Below are positions 28,043 through 35,892 of a stretch of DNA of 64,000 nucleotides, one piece after another. This DNA is from Comamonas badia DSM 17552 (GTDB taxonomy: Bacteria; Pseudomonadota; Gammaproteobacteria; Burkholderiales; Burkholderiaceae_C): the NCBI RefSeq assembly GCF_000484635.1, contig NZ_AXVM01000001.1, positions 1 to 64,000 of the forward strand, in the 5' to 3' direction. The first letter of the stretch is position 1, and each line of letters opens with the position of its first letter. The position numbers and the translations under genes were made by a program. A model generated the notes under the pieces. It did no database searches and was not told the origin of the DNA. It was given only the letters and a program-made list of their open reading frames with translations.

Positions 28043-28686
28043 ACGGATTGGGAACCACACGCAGGCAATGGCTGCTGGCACTGGGCGTAGGCCCGGCCGG
28101 TTGGTTGGGCCTGCCTTCGGCGGCACATGCAGGGGGGCAGATTGAGGAACCCCTGGTTGATTCGGTACACAGTGCCTTGAGCGCCGCCGTCACCGATCTG
28201 GCGCCGCCCGAGCCGATCTTTGCCAGCACCGAGGGGCGCATCACCTACCTTCGCTGGCTGGGAACGATGAGCGAGCGGCTGCGCGCGCGCAAGGCCAGTT
28301 GGGAGCAGCGGCGCGATTTCCTTCAGACCGTCTGGTACGAGTCCAAGCGTGCCGGCCTGGATGAATCACTGGTGCTGGGCCTGATCCAGGTGGAGAGCGC
28401 TTTCCGCAAATTTGCTGTGTCATCCGCCGGCGCACGTGGCTACATGCAGGTCATGCCGTTCTGGTCACGCCTCATTGGCGACGGCGATGCGGGCAAGCTC
28501 TTTCACCTGCAGACCAATCTGCGCTTTGGCTGCGTGATCCTGCGCCACTACCTGGACCGTGAAAACGGCGATTTGTACATGGCGCTGGGCCGCTACAACG
28601 GCAGCCGCGGCAGGTCGCCCTACCCCAATGCGGTGTTCGCCAACCAGCGGCACTGGAAGCTTCAGGAACCGGCGCGCAGCGCCTGA
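28039..28686 (+). CDS. Lytic transglycosylase (SLT domain), secreted
   Basis: The 215-residue protein has an N-terminal signal with twin arginine ([19 protein letters not shown], cleavage near AHAGG). An SLT catalytic domain (about 95-205) follows, with the catalytic Glu in [21 protein letters not shown] and YMQVMPFW, then LGRYNGS. It cuts peptidoglycan with formation of 1,6-anhydro ends. It is translationally coupled to proS by a four-base overlap. Its 3' end overlaps the convergent CBS-protein gene by 25 bases. Confidence 0.88.
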   Translation: MNGLGTTRRQWLLALGVGPAGWLGLPSAAHAGGQIEEPLVDSVHSALSAAVTDLAPPEPIFASTEGRITYLRWLGTMSERLRARKASWEQRRDFLQTVWYESKRAGLDESLVLGLIQVESAFRKFAVSSAGARGYMQVMPFWSRLIGDGDAGKLFHLQTNLRFGCVILRHYLDRENGDLYMALGRYNGSRGRSPYPNAVFANQRHWKLQEPARSA

Positions 28687-29996
28687 GATCCGTCAGCAGG
28701 CGGTTGGGCCGTTGGCAGCCGGGTGACCATCACCTGGTCGATGCGGTAGCTGTCCACGTCCAGCACTTCAAATAGATATCCGCCGAATTTCACGCTGTCG
28801 GTGCGTCGCGGCACGCGCCTGAGCATCACCATCAGAAAGCCGGCCAGCGTTTCATATTCATCCGCGCAGGGCAATTCGTCGAGCTGCAGTGCGTGCAGCA
28901 CATCCTCGATCGGCGCCACGCCGTCGATCAGCCAGGAATTTTCATCACGGCGCACGATCTGCTCCTCGTCCGCCGGGCTCAGCAGGTCACCCATCACCGT
29001 GCTCATCACATCATTGAGCGTGACCACGCCGACCACGCGGCTGTATTCATTGACCACCACCGCGAAGTCCTCGTGCGCCTGGCGAAACTGTTCCAGCACC
29101 TCGGCCAGCGTCAGCCGGTCGGGCACGATCAGCACCTTGCGCACCAGGCGCTCATCGGCCAGCGTGATGGATTGGGCGTTGAGCAGGCGCTGGAACAGAT
29201 CCTTGGCATCCACATAGCCCACCACATGGTCGATATCACGCTCGCACACCGGGTAGGTGGAAAAAGGCTCGGCCGCAATGCGCGCGCGGATCACCTCGTC
29301 CGGGTCGTCGCGCAGAAAGTAGGCGACGCGCTCACGCAGCGTCATCACCGACGCCACGGCCCGGATATCGAGCTCGAACAGATTGGCGATCACCTGCTGC
29401 TCACGCTCGGCGATGGCGCCTGCCTGCGTTCCTGCCTCTGCCAGCGCGAGGATATCTGCGGTGGTCACACGGTCATCGCGCTGGCTGGGCAGCCCCAGCA
29501 TCCGCAGCAGGATATCGGCTGTGCGGCTGTAGAACCAGACCAGCGGCTTGAACAGCACCACGCACACGCGCATGGGCCGCACCAGCCGTACCGCCAGTCT
29601 CTCGGGCTGAGCCATGCCGATGCGCCGTGGCAACAGATCAGCAAACAGAATGAAAAAGGACGTGACCAGCACAAACGATAGTACAAAACCCAGTGTGCGC
29701 GCCAGTTCCGGCTCAAACCATGGCGAAAGCAGCCCGGTGAGCCCCGCACCAAAAGCGTCTTCACCAACGATGCCGCCCAGGATTGCCACCGCGTTGATGC
29801 CCACCTGCACCACGGTGAACCAGTCGCCCGGCTGCTCCTGGGTCTGCAGTACCAGCATGGCGCGCGTGTCGCCCTCATCCGCCATCTGGCGCAGCCGCAG
29901 GCGGCGCGACGCAGCCAGGGAAATCTCCGCCAGCGAGAAAAACGCGCTCAGAGCGATCAGGATCGCAATCAGGAGCAAGCTGGCGGAGGGCGTCAT
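28662..29996 (-). CDS. DUF21/CBS-pair membrane protein (HlyC/CorC family)
   Basis: The 444-residue protein has an N-terminal DUF21 (CNNM) membrane domain (about 1-190; four helices, SAFFSLAEISLAASRRLRL, GINAVAILGGIVGEDAFG). A CBS pair follows (about 215-335; TTADILALAEAG, HVVGYVDAKDLFQRLLNA, YSRVVGVVTLNDVM). The C-terminus is a CorC/HlyC domain (about 350-435). Family members are linked to Mg/Co efflux or resistance. I start at 29996 (MTPSASLLL), which puts the first helix at the N-terminus. It lies 4 bases downstream of the EamA gene in one operon. Confidence 0.88.
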   Translation of the reverse strand: MTPSASLLLIAILIALSAFFSLAEISLAASRRLRLRQMADEGDTRAMLVLQTQEQPGDWFTVVQVGINAVAILGGIVGEDAFGAGLTGLLSPWFEPELARTLGFVLSFVLVTSFFILFADLLPRRIGMAQPERLAVRLVRPMRVCVVLFKPLVWFYSRTADILLRMLGLPSQRDDRVTTADILALAEAGTQAGAIAEREQQVIANLFELDIRAVASVMTLRERVAYFLRDDPDEVIRARIAAEPFSTYPVCERDIDHVVGYVDAKDLFQRLLNAQSITLADERLVRKVLIVPDRLTLAEVLEQFRQAHEDFAVVVNEYSRVVGVVTLNDVMSTVMGDLLSPADEEQIVRRDENSWLIDGVAPIEDVLHALQLDELPCADEYETLAGFLMVMLRRVPRRTDSVKFGGYLFEVLDVDSYRIDQVMVTRLPTAQPPADGSQALRAGS

Positions 29997-30000
29997 GCGC

Positions 30001-30906
30001 TCAGCGCCTCCAGGAGGTTGCGACGATGCCCCCCACGATGAGCAAGAAGGCGATGCCGTGGTAGGTGTGCGGCATTTCACCCAGGAAGGCCGCGGACATC
30101 ACCGCCGCGAACAGCGGCGTGAGGTTGAGAAAAAACCCCGCCAGCACCGGCCCGCCCTGCTTCACCCCCTCGCCCCAGAAGCGGTACGCCAGCACGGCCG
30201 GGCCGATCACGATGAACACCAGCGCCCCCACCAACGGCCAGCCCCAGATGATGGTGCGGTAGCCTCCAAGCGTCCATTCAGCGGCCGCGAATGCGCCCGA
30301 CCAGCCCACGCCAAACACCATCTGAGCCATCAGAAAACCGCTCCAGTCGGCGCGCAGCGCCCGTGGTTCGCTGGTGCGCATCAGCAGCCAGCTATAGAAC
30401 GCCCAGGCAATGGTGGCCAGCACCATGTACAGATCACCCGGCACCAGCCGCAGCGAAGCGAGCTGCTGCCAACTGCCGCGGCTGAGCACCAGCAACACGC
30501 CCGCGATCGACAGCAGCGCGCCCACGATCTGGCGCCGCGCCACGGGCGTGCGGAAAAACAAAACGCCCACCAGCAGCATCCACACCGGCAGGCCGGCGGC
30601 CACCAGCGTCACGTTCACCGGCGTGGAGGTCTGCAGAGCCAGGTACTGCAGAGCGTTGTAGCTGCCTATGCCGAGCAGCCCCAGCAAGCTGTAGCGCCGC
30701 CAGTGCGGCCACAGCGCACTGCCCGGGCGCAGCACCTGCCAGGCGACGGGCAGCAGCACGATGAAGGCAAACAGCCAGCGCAGGAAGTTGAGCATGGATG
30801 GCCCGACCAGCGCATGCACCGTTCGTCCGACGACGGCATTGCCGGCCCACATCAGTGGCGCCGCGGTGAGCATCAGGAGGGTGGAGGGGCTGATCCGTGT
30901 CTGCAT
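30001..30906 (-). CDS. EamA/DMT-family transporter
   Basis: The 301-residue protein has ten hydrophobic segments in two EamA repeats (about 8-140 and 155-295). Typical wording includes LMWAGNAVVGRTVHALVGP, FLRWLFAFIVLLPVAW and, in repeat two, FFLNLTPLFAAVMSAAFLGE. It is probably an inner-membrane metabolite exporter of unknown substrate. I use the ATG at 30906; an upstream ATG at 30945 adds 13 residues with no better ribosome site. It is operonic with the CBS membrane protein. Confidence 0.86.
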   Translation of the reverse strand: MQTRISPSTLLMLTAAPLMWAGNAVVGRTVHALVGPSMLNFLRWLFAFIVLLPVAWQVLRPGSALWPHWRRYSLLGLLGIGSYNALQYLALQTSTPVNVTLVAAGLPVWMLLVGVLFFRTPVARRQIVGALLSIAGVLLVLSRGSWQQLASLRLVPGDLYMVLATIAWAFYSWLLMRTSEPRALRADWSGFLMAQMVFGVGWSGAFAAAEWTLGGYRTIIWGWPLVGALVFIVIGPAVLAYRFWGEGVKQGGPVLAGFFLNLTPLFAAVMSAAFLGEMPHTYHGIAFLLIVGGIVATSWRR

Positions 30907-31007
30907 GAAGGCACCGACTGTAACGGGCCAAAGCATCGCCGACACAAACCGCTGGCAAACATGGCACGATAGGCCATTGCCATTCAGACCTTACGGAGAC
31001 AGCACCC

Positions 31008-31994
31008 ATGGTACGCACCATCGAAATCCGCCAGACCGGCGGCCCCGAAGTCATGCAGATCGTCGACCGCCCGGTAGGCGAACCCGGCCCCGGCGAGGTG
31101 CGCATCCGCCACCATGCGATCGGCGTGAACTTCGTCGATGTCTATTTCCGCACCGGCCTGTACCCCAGCAAATTGCCCAGTGGCCTGGGTGCCGAGGGTG
31201 CGGGCGTGGTCGAAGCGGTCGGCAGCGGCGTGACGCATCTCACCGTGGGCGACCGCGTCGTCTATGCGGGCGGTCTCCAGGGTAGCTACAGCGAGGCGCG
31301 CGTGATGCCGGCGCTCACCGTCTGCAGATTGCCCGGCGCCATCACTTTCGAAACCGGTGCAGCAATGATGCTCAAGGGCCTGACGGCGCAATACCTGCTC
31401 AAACGCTGCCCGCCGGCCGAGGGCCTGCACGCAGGCGATTTCGTGCTGCTGCATGCCGCCGCGGGAGGGGTCGGCCTCATCATGTGCCAGTGGGCACGGC
31501 TGCTCGGGCTGCAGCTCATAGGCACGGCCGGCAGCGACGCCAAGTGCGAACTGGCCCGCGCCAATGGCGCCGCCCACACCATCAATTACAGCACGGAGGA
31601 TTTCGCCGCCCGCGTGAAGGAAATCACCGGCGGGCGTGGCGTAAAAGTGGTGTACGACTCGGTCGGCAAGGACACCTGGGAAAGCTCGCTGAACTGCCTG
31701 CGGCCCTTCGGCTTGATGGTGAGCTTCGGCAGCGCTTCCGGTCCAGTACCGCCGTTTACACCGGCCATGCTGGCTGCCAAGGGTTCGATCTACGTCACAC
31801 GCCAGACGCTGTTCACGCACATCGCCACGCGCGAGGCCACGCAGGCCATGGCCGACGATCTGTGCTCGGTCGTCGCCAGCGGCGACGTGAAGATTCACAT
31901 TGCCCAGCGCCATCCACTGGCCGACGTGCAGCAAGCGCACCGCGACCTGGAGGCGCGCAAGACCACCGGCTGCACCATCCTGACGCTGGCGTGA
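31008..31994 (+). CDS. NADPH:quinone oxidoreductase (zinc-free MDR, QorA type)
   Basis: The 328-residue medium-chain reductase lacks structural-zinc cysteines. It has the quinone reductase signature AIGVNFVDVYFRTGLYP, GLGAEGAGVVEAVGSGV and the nucleotide-binding HAAAGGVGLIMCQWARLLG. It should reduce quinones with NADPH by one electron. ACGGAGACAG lies just upstream of the ATG. It stands alone, divergent from the EamA operon with about 100 bases between. Confidence 0.88.
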   Translation: MVRTIEIRQTGGPEVMQIVDRPVGEPGPGEVRIRHHAIGVNFVDVYFRTGLYPSKLPSGLGAEGAGVVEAVGSGVTHLTVGDRVVYAGGLQGSYSEARVMPALTVCRLPGAITFETGAAMMLKGLTAQYLLKRCPPAEGLHAGDFVLLHAAAGGVGLIMCQWARLLGLQLIGTAGSDAKCELARANGAAHTINYSTEDFAARVKEITGGRGVKVVYDSVGKDTWESSLNCLRPFGLMVSFGSASGPVPPFTPAMLAAKGSIYVTRQTLFTHIATREATQAMADDLCSVVASGDVKIHIAQRHPLADVQQAHRDLEARKTTGCTILTLA

Positions 31995-32350
31995 GCGCCG
32001 CGCCGGAGTGGCTCGCACCTCTTGTGCGCGCAGGCGCGGTGCGACTCCAGGCAGGCGCGCACTTCCTTGTTGACCGGCGCATTGCAAATCGGTTTTATCG
32101 CGGCTGAAAATATGCAAAAACAGGGCTGCAACGCATACCGCACGGGCGATAAATACCCACTTATTAAGTGCATCAAGTCAACCCTGCATGGATGCTGCCA
32201 TCGAACGATGCCAGCGCCGTCCTGAGCGCGTTCGCTGCCTCCAGCTGCGCGCGTCTGGCTGTTGCGGCCCGTGGCGAGCGAAAACGCGCGGCCATGGAGA
32301 AGATCGGCGCGACACTTGCCGAAGATTGCACCGACCCATTGCACCGGAAA
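31995..32350. other. Intergenic stretch without a recognisable gene
   Basis: About 355 bases between the quinone reductase stop and the tRNA-Val terminator. Short open frames exist on both strands but show no conserved motif, start context or codon bias. I see no promoter, repeat or RNA structure that I would stand behind. Confidence 0.5.
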
Positions 32351-32386
32351 ACAAAAACGCTCTGATGTTCGTAGCATCAAAGCGTT
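32351..32386 (-). terminator. Terminator of the tRNA-Val gene
   Basis: AACGCTCTGATG (32356-32367) and CATCAAAGCGTT (32375-32386) form a 12-bp stem with one mismatch. On the minus strand it is followed by TTTTGT. It lies 6 bases beyond the tRNA 3' end. Confidence 0.8.
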
Positions 32387-32392
32387 GTATTC

Positions 32393-32467
32393 TGGTGGGT
32401 GATAGTGGGTTCGAACCACTGACCCCTGCCGTGTGAAGGCAGTGCTCTACCACTGAGCTAATCACCC
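32393..32467 (-). tRNA. tRNA-Val(CAC)
   Basis: The minus strand gives a complete tRNA with CCA encoded. The acceptor is GGGTGAT, the D arm TAGCTCAGTGGTAGAGCA, the anticodon stem-loop CTGCC-TTCACAC-GGCAG with anticodon CAC, and the T arm AGTGG-TTCGAAC-CCACT. Confidence 0.95.
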
Positions 32468-32495
32468 GATTCTTCGCATTGCGCGAAGCGTTGGA

Positions 32496-33221
32496 TTATG
32501 ACACGGCTTTAACCGCATCCGTGGAAACCCGCCAGATCGTTTTTCCACCGCAGGCTTTGCCGAGTTCCATCAGAACGGCTTCGTGCGCCGCGGCTTCCCG
32601 GTCGTCTGCCTGCAGCACAGGCAAGTCGAAGCGGTGCAGATCCACCGCCTTGGTGTGTATCCGCTGCACCGAAGAAACCGCCCCCTCCGTAGACAGAAGC
32701 GACTCTTGTCCACGGGTCATATGGATGTAGACATCGGCCAGCAGCTGCGCATCCAGCAGGGCGCCATGCAAGGTGCGGGTCGACCGATCCACCCCCAGCC
32801 GGTCGCACAAGGCGTCCAGGGAGTTGCGTTTTCCAGGGAAAAGATCGCGCGCCATCAACAGGGTATCGACGACACCGGCCAGCCGCCCCTTCAAGGGAGG
32901 CTGCTTGATGCGCCCGAATTCCGCCTCCAGGAAACCCATGTCGAAACTGGCGTTGTGGATGATCAGCTCAGCCCCATCGAGGTAGCGCAGGATGTCATCC
33001 GCGCAGACTTCAAACCGCGGCTTGTCGCGCAAAAACTCGTTGGTGATGCCGTGGATTCGGATCGCATCTTCATGGCTGTTGCGGCCTGGGTTGAAGTACA
33101 GGTGCAGGTCATTGCCCGTCAAGCGCCGATGCACCAGCTCCACACATCCCAGCTCAATGACGCGATCGCCCTGCTCGGCCGACAGGCCTGTGGTTTCCGT
33201 ATCCAGAACGATCTGCCGCAT
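32496..33221 (-). CDS. dnaQ: DNA polymerase III epsilon subunit (proofreading exonuclease)
   Basis: This is a 241-residue DEDDh exonuclease: ExoI IVLDTETTGL, ExoII IIHNASFDMGFLEAEF, ExoIII HGALLDAQLLADVY. The C-terminal region carries the clamp and alpha-binding tail typical of replicative epsilon. It corrects mismatches during chromosome replication. It lies directly downstream of iscA (9-base gap) where hscB, hscA and fdx would be expected in a standard isc operon. Confidence 0.94.
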   Translation of the reverse strand: MRQIVLDTETTGLSAEQGDRVIELGCVELVHRRLTGNDLHLYFNPGRNSHEDAIRIHGITNEFLRDKPRFEVCADDILRYLDGAELIIHNASFDMGFLEAEFGRIKQPPLKGRLAGVVDTLLMARDLFPGKRNSLDALCDRLGVDRSTRTLHGALLDAQLLADVYIHMTRGQESLLSTEGAVSSVQRIHTKAVDLHRFDLPVLQADDREAAAHEAVLMELGKACGGKTIWRVSTDAVKAVS

Positions 33222-33230
33222 GGCGCGGCC

Positions 33231-33554
33231 TCAGACGCGAAAGCTCTCGCCGCATCCGCAGCGGTCGCGCTCCAGCGGATTGGTGAAGCGAAAGCCTTCA
33301 TTCAGGCCGTCGCGTACGAAATCCACTTCGGTTCCGTCCACCAGTCCGAGTTTTTTTTCATCCACCAGCAACGTCACTCCGTGCGTTTCAAACGTCACGT
33401 CACCAGGCTGGGGCTCGTCGACATAGTCGATCTTGTAGGCGTAGCCCGAACATCCGGTGCTGCTGACGCCCAGGCGCACGCCCAGCCCTTTTCCCCTGTG
33501 CTGAAGCGAGGCAAGAACGTGACGGGCTGCGGTTGGTGTGAGTGTGATGGCCAT
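33231..33554 (-). CDS. iscA: Iron-sulfur cluster assembly protein IscA
   Basis: The 107-residue A-type carrier has the same length as E. coli IscA. All three ligands are present: Cys in SSTGCSGYAYKIDYVDEP and two in DRCGCGESFRV. It receives clusters or iron and passes them to apo-proteins. I start at MAITLTPTAARH, three codons inside an upstream alternative that overlaps iscU. It is the last gene of the short isc operon. Its intact ligands contrast with the altered IscU encoded five bases upstream. Confidence 0.94.
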   Translation of the reverse strand: MAITLTPTAARHVLASLQHRGKGLGVRLGVSSTGCSGYAYKIDYVDEPQPGDVTFETHGVTLLVDEKKLGLVDGTEVDFVRDGLNEGFRFTNPLERDRCGCGESFRV

Positions 33555-33559
33555 GGTGG

Positions 33560-33958
33560 TCAAGCTGCCGCTTTTCTATCGATTTTTGACTGGTAGTCCT
33601 TTACCGCCGCCTTGATGGCTTCTTCGGCCAGGATGGAGCAATGGACCTTGAGGGGTGGCAAGGACAGTTCGCGGGCGATATCGGCGTTGCGAATCAGCGC
33701 TGCCGCATCGGGCGTTTTGCCATGCGCCCATTCCGCCACCAGGGAGGATGCGGCAATCGCCGGCCCGCTGCCGTAGGTTTTGAACCGGGCCTGGGCAATC
33801 AGCCCCGTGGCGGGATTCACCCGAATCTGCAATTTGATCACCTCCCCCGCACGGGGCGAGCCAACCAAAGCAGTGCCGACACAGGGATCCTCGGCGTCCA
33901 GAGAGCCTGCGTACCTCGGGTTCTCCGAGTAGTCGATAAGTTTTTCCGAGTACGCCAT
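33560..33958 (-). CDS. iscU: IscU-family scaffold protein with two of three cluster cysteines replaced
   Basis: The 132-residue protein is plainly IscU (MAYSEKLIDYSENPR, VGTALVG, ALIRNADIARELSLPPLK, HCSILAEEAIKAAVKDY). The Cys37 position of E. coli reads Ala (SPRAGEV in place of APACGDV), Asp39 is Glu, and the Cys63 position reads Ser (KTYGSGPAIAASS). Only the third ligand, Cys107, and His106 remain. Cys26 is extra. At the first site a TGC triplet survives out of frame (CCC CGT GCG GGG GAG), suggesting compensating small indels. The HscA-binding LPPxK is kept. Classical [2Fe-2S] assembly on this protein seems impaired. It is flanked by iscS and iscA in normal order. Confidence 0.9.
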   Translation of the reverse strand: MAYSEKLIDYSENPRYAGSLDAEDPCVGTALVGSPRAGEVIKLQIRVNPATGLIAQARFKTYGSGPAIAASSLVAEWAHGKTPDAAALIRNADIARELSLPPLKVHCSILAEEAIKAAVKDYQSKIDRKAAA

Positions 33959-33982
33959 GGTCCGAGTGTAGCGAGCTCGCTC

Positions 33983-35203
33983 CTAATGCGCCGCCTCCCA
34001 TTGCATGGCATCCACGTCAACGCCTTGCTCGTGCAATTCCCACAGTGGGCTGAGTTCGCGCAAGCGCTGGACGGTTGCGCGAATGGTCTGAATGGCGAAA
34101 TCGATCTCCTCGATGGTCGTGAATCGCCCGGTCGTCATGCGCAGACTGCTGTGCGCCAGTTCATCGCTGCGCCCGAGCGCCTTGAGGACATAGCTCGGCT
34201 CCATGCTTGCAGACGTGCAGGCCGAACCCGACGAGACCGCCAATCCATGCAGACCCGCCATCAAGGCTTCACCCTCGACGTATTTGAAGCTCATGTTCAG
34301 GTTCTGCGGCACGCGGTGCTCCAGACTGCCATTGACGATCACTTCGCCCAGATCGCTCAGTCCCGCCAGCAAACGCTGCTGCAGCATGCGCGCATGAACA
34401 TCCACTTCGTGCATTTCCCCCTGGATGAGACGAAACGCTTCTCCCATTCCAACGATTTGGTGCGTGGGCAGGGTGCCTGAGCGCAAGCCCCGCTCATGCC
34501 CGCCGCCATGCATCTGCGACACCAGCCGCACCTTGGGCTTGCGGCGCACATACAGCGCACCGATACCCTTGGGTCCATAGGTCTTGTGGGCCGTCATGCT
34601 CATCAGGTCGATCGGCAGCTGCTGCACGTCGATCGCCACCCGCCCCGTTGCCTGGGCCGCATCGACATGCAGGAGAACGCCTCTTTCGCGGCATAGCGCG
34701 CCTATGGCGGCAATGTCCTGAATGACCCCGATTTCATTGTTCACCCACAGGATGCTGACGAGAACCGTATCCACGCGCAGCGCCGCCTTCAGACGCTCCA
34801 GATTGACCAGCCCGTCAGGCTCCACATCCAGAAAAGTGACGTCGCAGCCCCGGCGCTCCAGCTCGCGCATAGTGTCGAGCGTCGCCTTGTGCTCGGTCTT
34901 GAGCGTAATAAAGTGCCTGCCCTTGGCTTCGTAGGCTTCGGCAGCGCCCTTGATGGCCAGATTGGTGGATTCAGTGGCGCCGCTGGTCCAGACGATTTCG
35001 CGCGGATCAGCGCCGATCAGGCCGGCCACATGGCCGCGCGCCTGCTCCACGGCTTCTTCGGCCTCCCAGCCCCAGGCATGGGTGCGTGAAGCCGGGTTGC
35101 CAAAATGTGCGCGCAGCCATGGAACCATCGCGTCCACGACCCGCGGGTCGCACGGCGTCGTGGCGCCGTAATCAAGATAAACAGGGAGTTGGGATTCAGC
35201 CAT
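33983..35203 (-). CDS. iscS: Cysteine desulfurase IscS
   Basis: The 406-residue PLP enzyme is close in length to E. coli IscS (404). The PLP lysine is in [21 protein letters not shown], and the mobile catalytic loop [17 protein letters not shown] holds the persulfide cysteine. The C-terminal [19 protein letters not shown] is the IscU-binding tail. All functional residues look normal. It should supply sulfur to IscU and other acceptors such as TusA or ThiI. It lies 24 bases after iscR and 24 before iscU. Confidence 0.96.
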   Translation of the reverse strand: MAESQLPVYLDYGATTPCDPRVVDAMVPWLRAHFGNPASRTHAWGWEAEEAVEQARGHVAGLIGADPREIVWTSGATESTNLAIKGAAEAYEAKGRHFITLKTEHKATLDTMRELERRGCDVTFLDVEPDGLVNLERLKAALRVDTVLVSILWVNNEIGVIQDIAAIGALCRERGVLLHVDAAQATGRVAIDVQQLPIDLMSMTAHKTYGPKGIGALYVRRKPKVRLVSQMHGGGHERGLRSGTLPTHQIVGMGEAFRLIQGEMHEVDVHARMLQQRLLAGLSDLGEVIVNGSLEHRVPQNLNMSFKYVEGEALMAGLHGLAVSSGSACTSASMEPSYVLKALGRSDELAHSSLRMTTGRFTTIEEIDFAIQTIRATVQRLRELSPLWELHEQGVDVDAMQWEAAH

Positions 35204-35227
35204 AGTGTGGCTGATTCTCGCCTTCCG

Positions 35228-35764
35228 TCAGGATTTTGCAAACGCAGCAGCGCCGAGCGCAAAAACCGAATTGGGTGCGTTCACGCGGATCGGCTTGACC
35301 ACCGGCGTGGTGGAAATCGCGCGGCGCACCACGGGCCGTTCTTCCACGCGCAGGCCTTTTGCCAGCTGCTCATCCACCAGCTTCTGCAAGATGACGGAAT
35401 CCAGGAACTCCACCATACGCTGGTTCAGCGCGGTCCAGAGATCGTGCGTCATGCACTTGCCGCCGCCCATGCCGTTTTCGTTACCGCCGCACTGCGTGGA
35501 ATCAATGGGCTCATCCACTGAAACAATGATGTCCGCCACGGTGATCTCCGCCGCCTTGCGTGCCAGGGTATAGCCCCCGCCCGGGCCGCGCGTGGATTCC
35601 ACCAGCTCGTGGCGGCGCAGCTTGCCAAAAAGCTGCTCCAGGTACGACAGTGAAATCTGCTGGCGCTGGCTGATCGCCGCGAGCGTGACCGGGCCACCGC
35701 TCTGGCGCAAAGCCAAATCAATCATGGCCGTGACGGCGAATCGTCCTTTGGTGGTGAGGCGCAT
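35228..35764 (-). CDS. iscR: Rrf2-family regulator IscR, one cluster cysteine missing
   Basis: The 178-residue winged-helix regulator has a conserved IscR DNA-binding half (MRLTTKGRFAVTAMIDLAL, ISLSYLEQLFGKLRRHELV, GPGGGYTLAR). The [2Fe-2S] region reads QCGGNENGMGGGKCMTH. Cys92, Cys104 and His107 of the E. coli numbering are present, but position 98, normally Cys, is Gly. Cluster binding, and so type 1 repression, may be altered. A C-terminal extension of about 35 residues ends AAAFAKS. The operator upstream (35845-35870) still fits type 1 IscR sites. It is the first gene of iscRSUA. Confidence 0.92.
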   Translation of the reverse strand: MRLTTKGRFAVTAMIDLALRQSGGPVTLAAISQRQQISLSYLEQLFGKLRRHELVESTRGPGGGYTLARKAAEITVADIIVSVDEPIDSTQCGGNENGMGGGKCMTHDLWTALNQRMVEFLDSVILQKLVDEQLAKGLRVEERPVVRRAISTTPVVKPIRVNAPNSVFALGAAAFAKS

Positions 35765-35844
35765 GCAAGACTCCTTGGAGTGAAACGAATCTCAGCCTGG
35801 TAAATTGCCTGCTTGAACGTGGTACGGGTCCACCCAAGATGCCA

Positions 35845-35870
35845 ATTACTCGACTGTTTTAAACGACTAT
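35845..35870 (-). promoter_or_regulatory. Type 1 IscR-binding site upstream of iscR
   Basis: On the minus strand the 26 bases start ATAGTCGTTTAAAAC and end AGTCGAGTAAT. Against the published type 1 consensus (ATASYYGACT-RWWWY-AGTCRRSTAT) about 22 of 25 positions fit. It lies about 80 bases before the iscR start, where the promoter is expected. It implies autoregulation by IscR. Confidence 0.7.
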
Positions 35871-35892
35871 AACATAAAGACTTAGTGTTTTT

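Noticed and set aside
31995-32350. Small protein genes in the gap before tRNA-Val
   Set aside because: Short frames lack start context, conserved motifs and coding bias.
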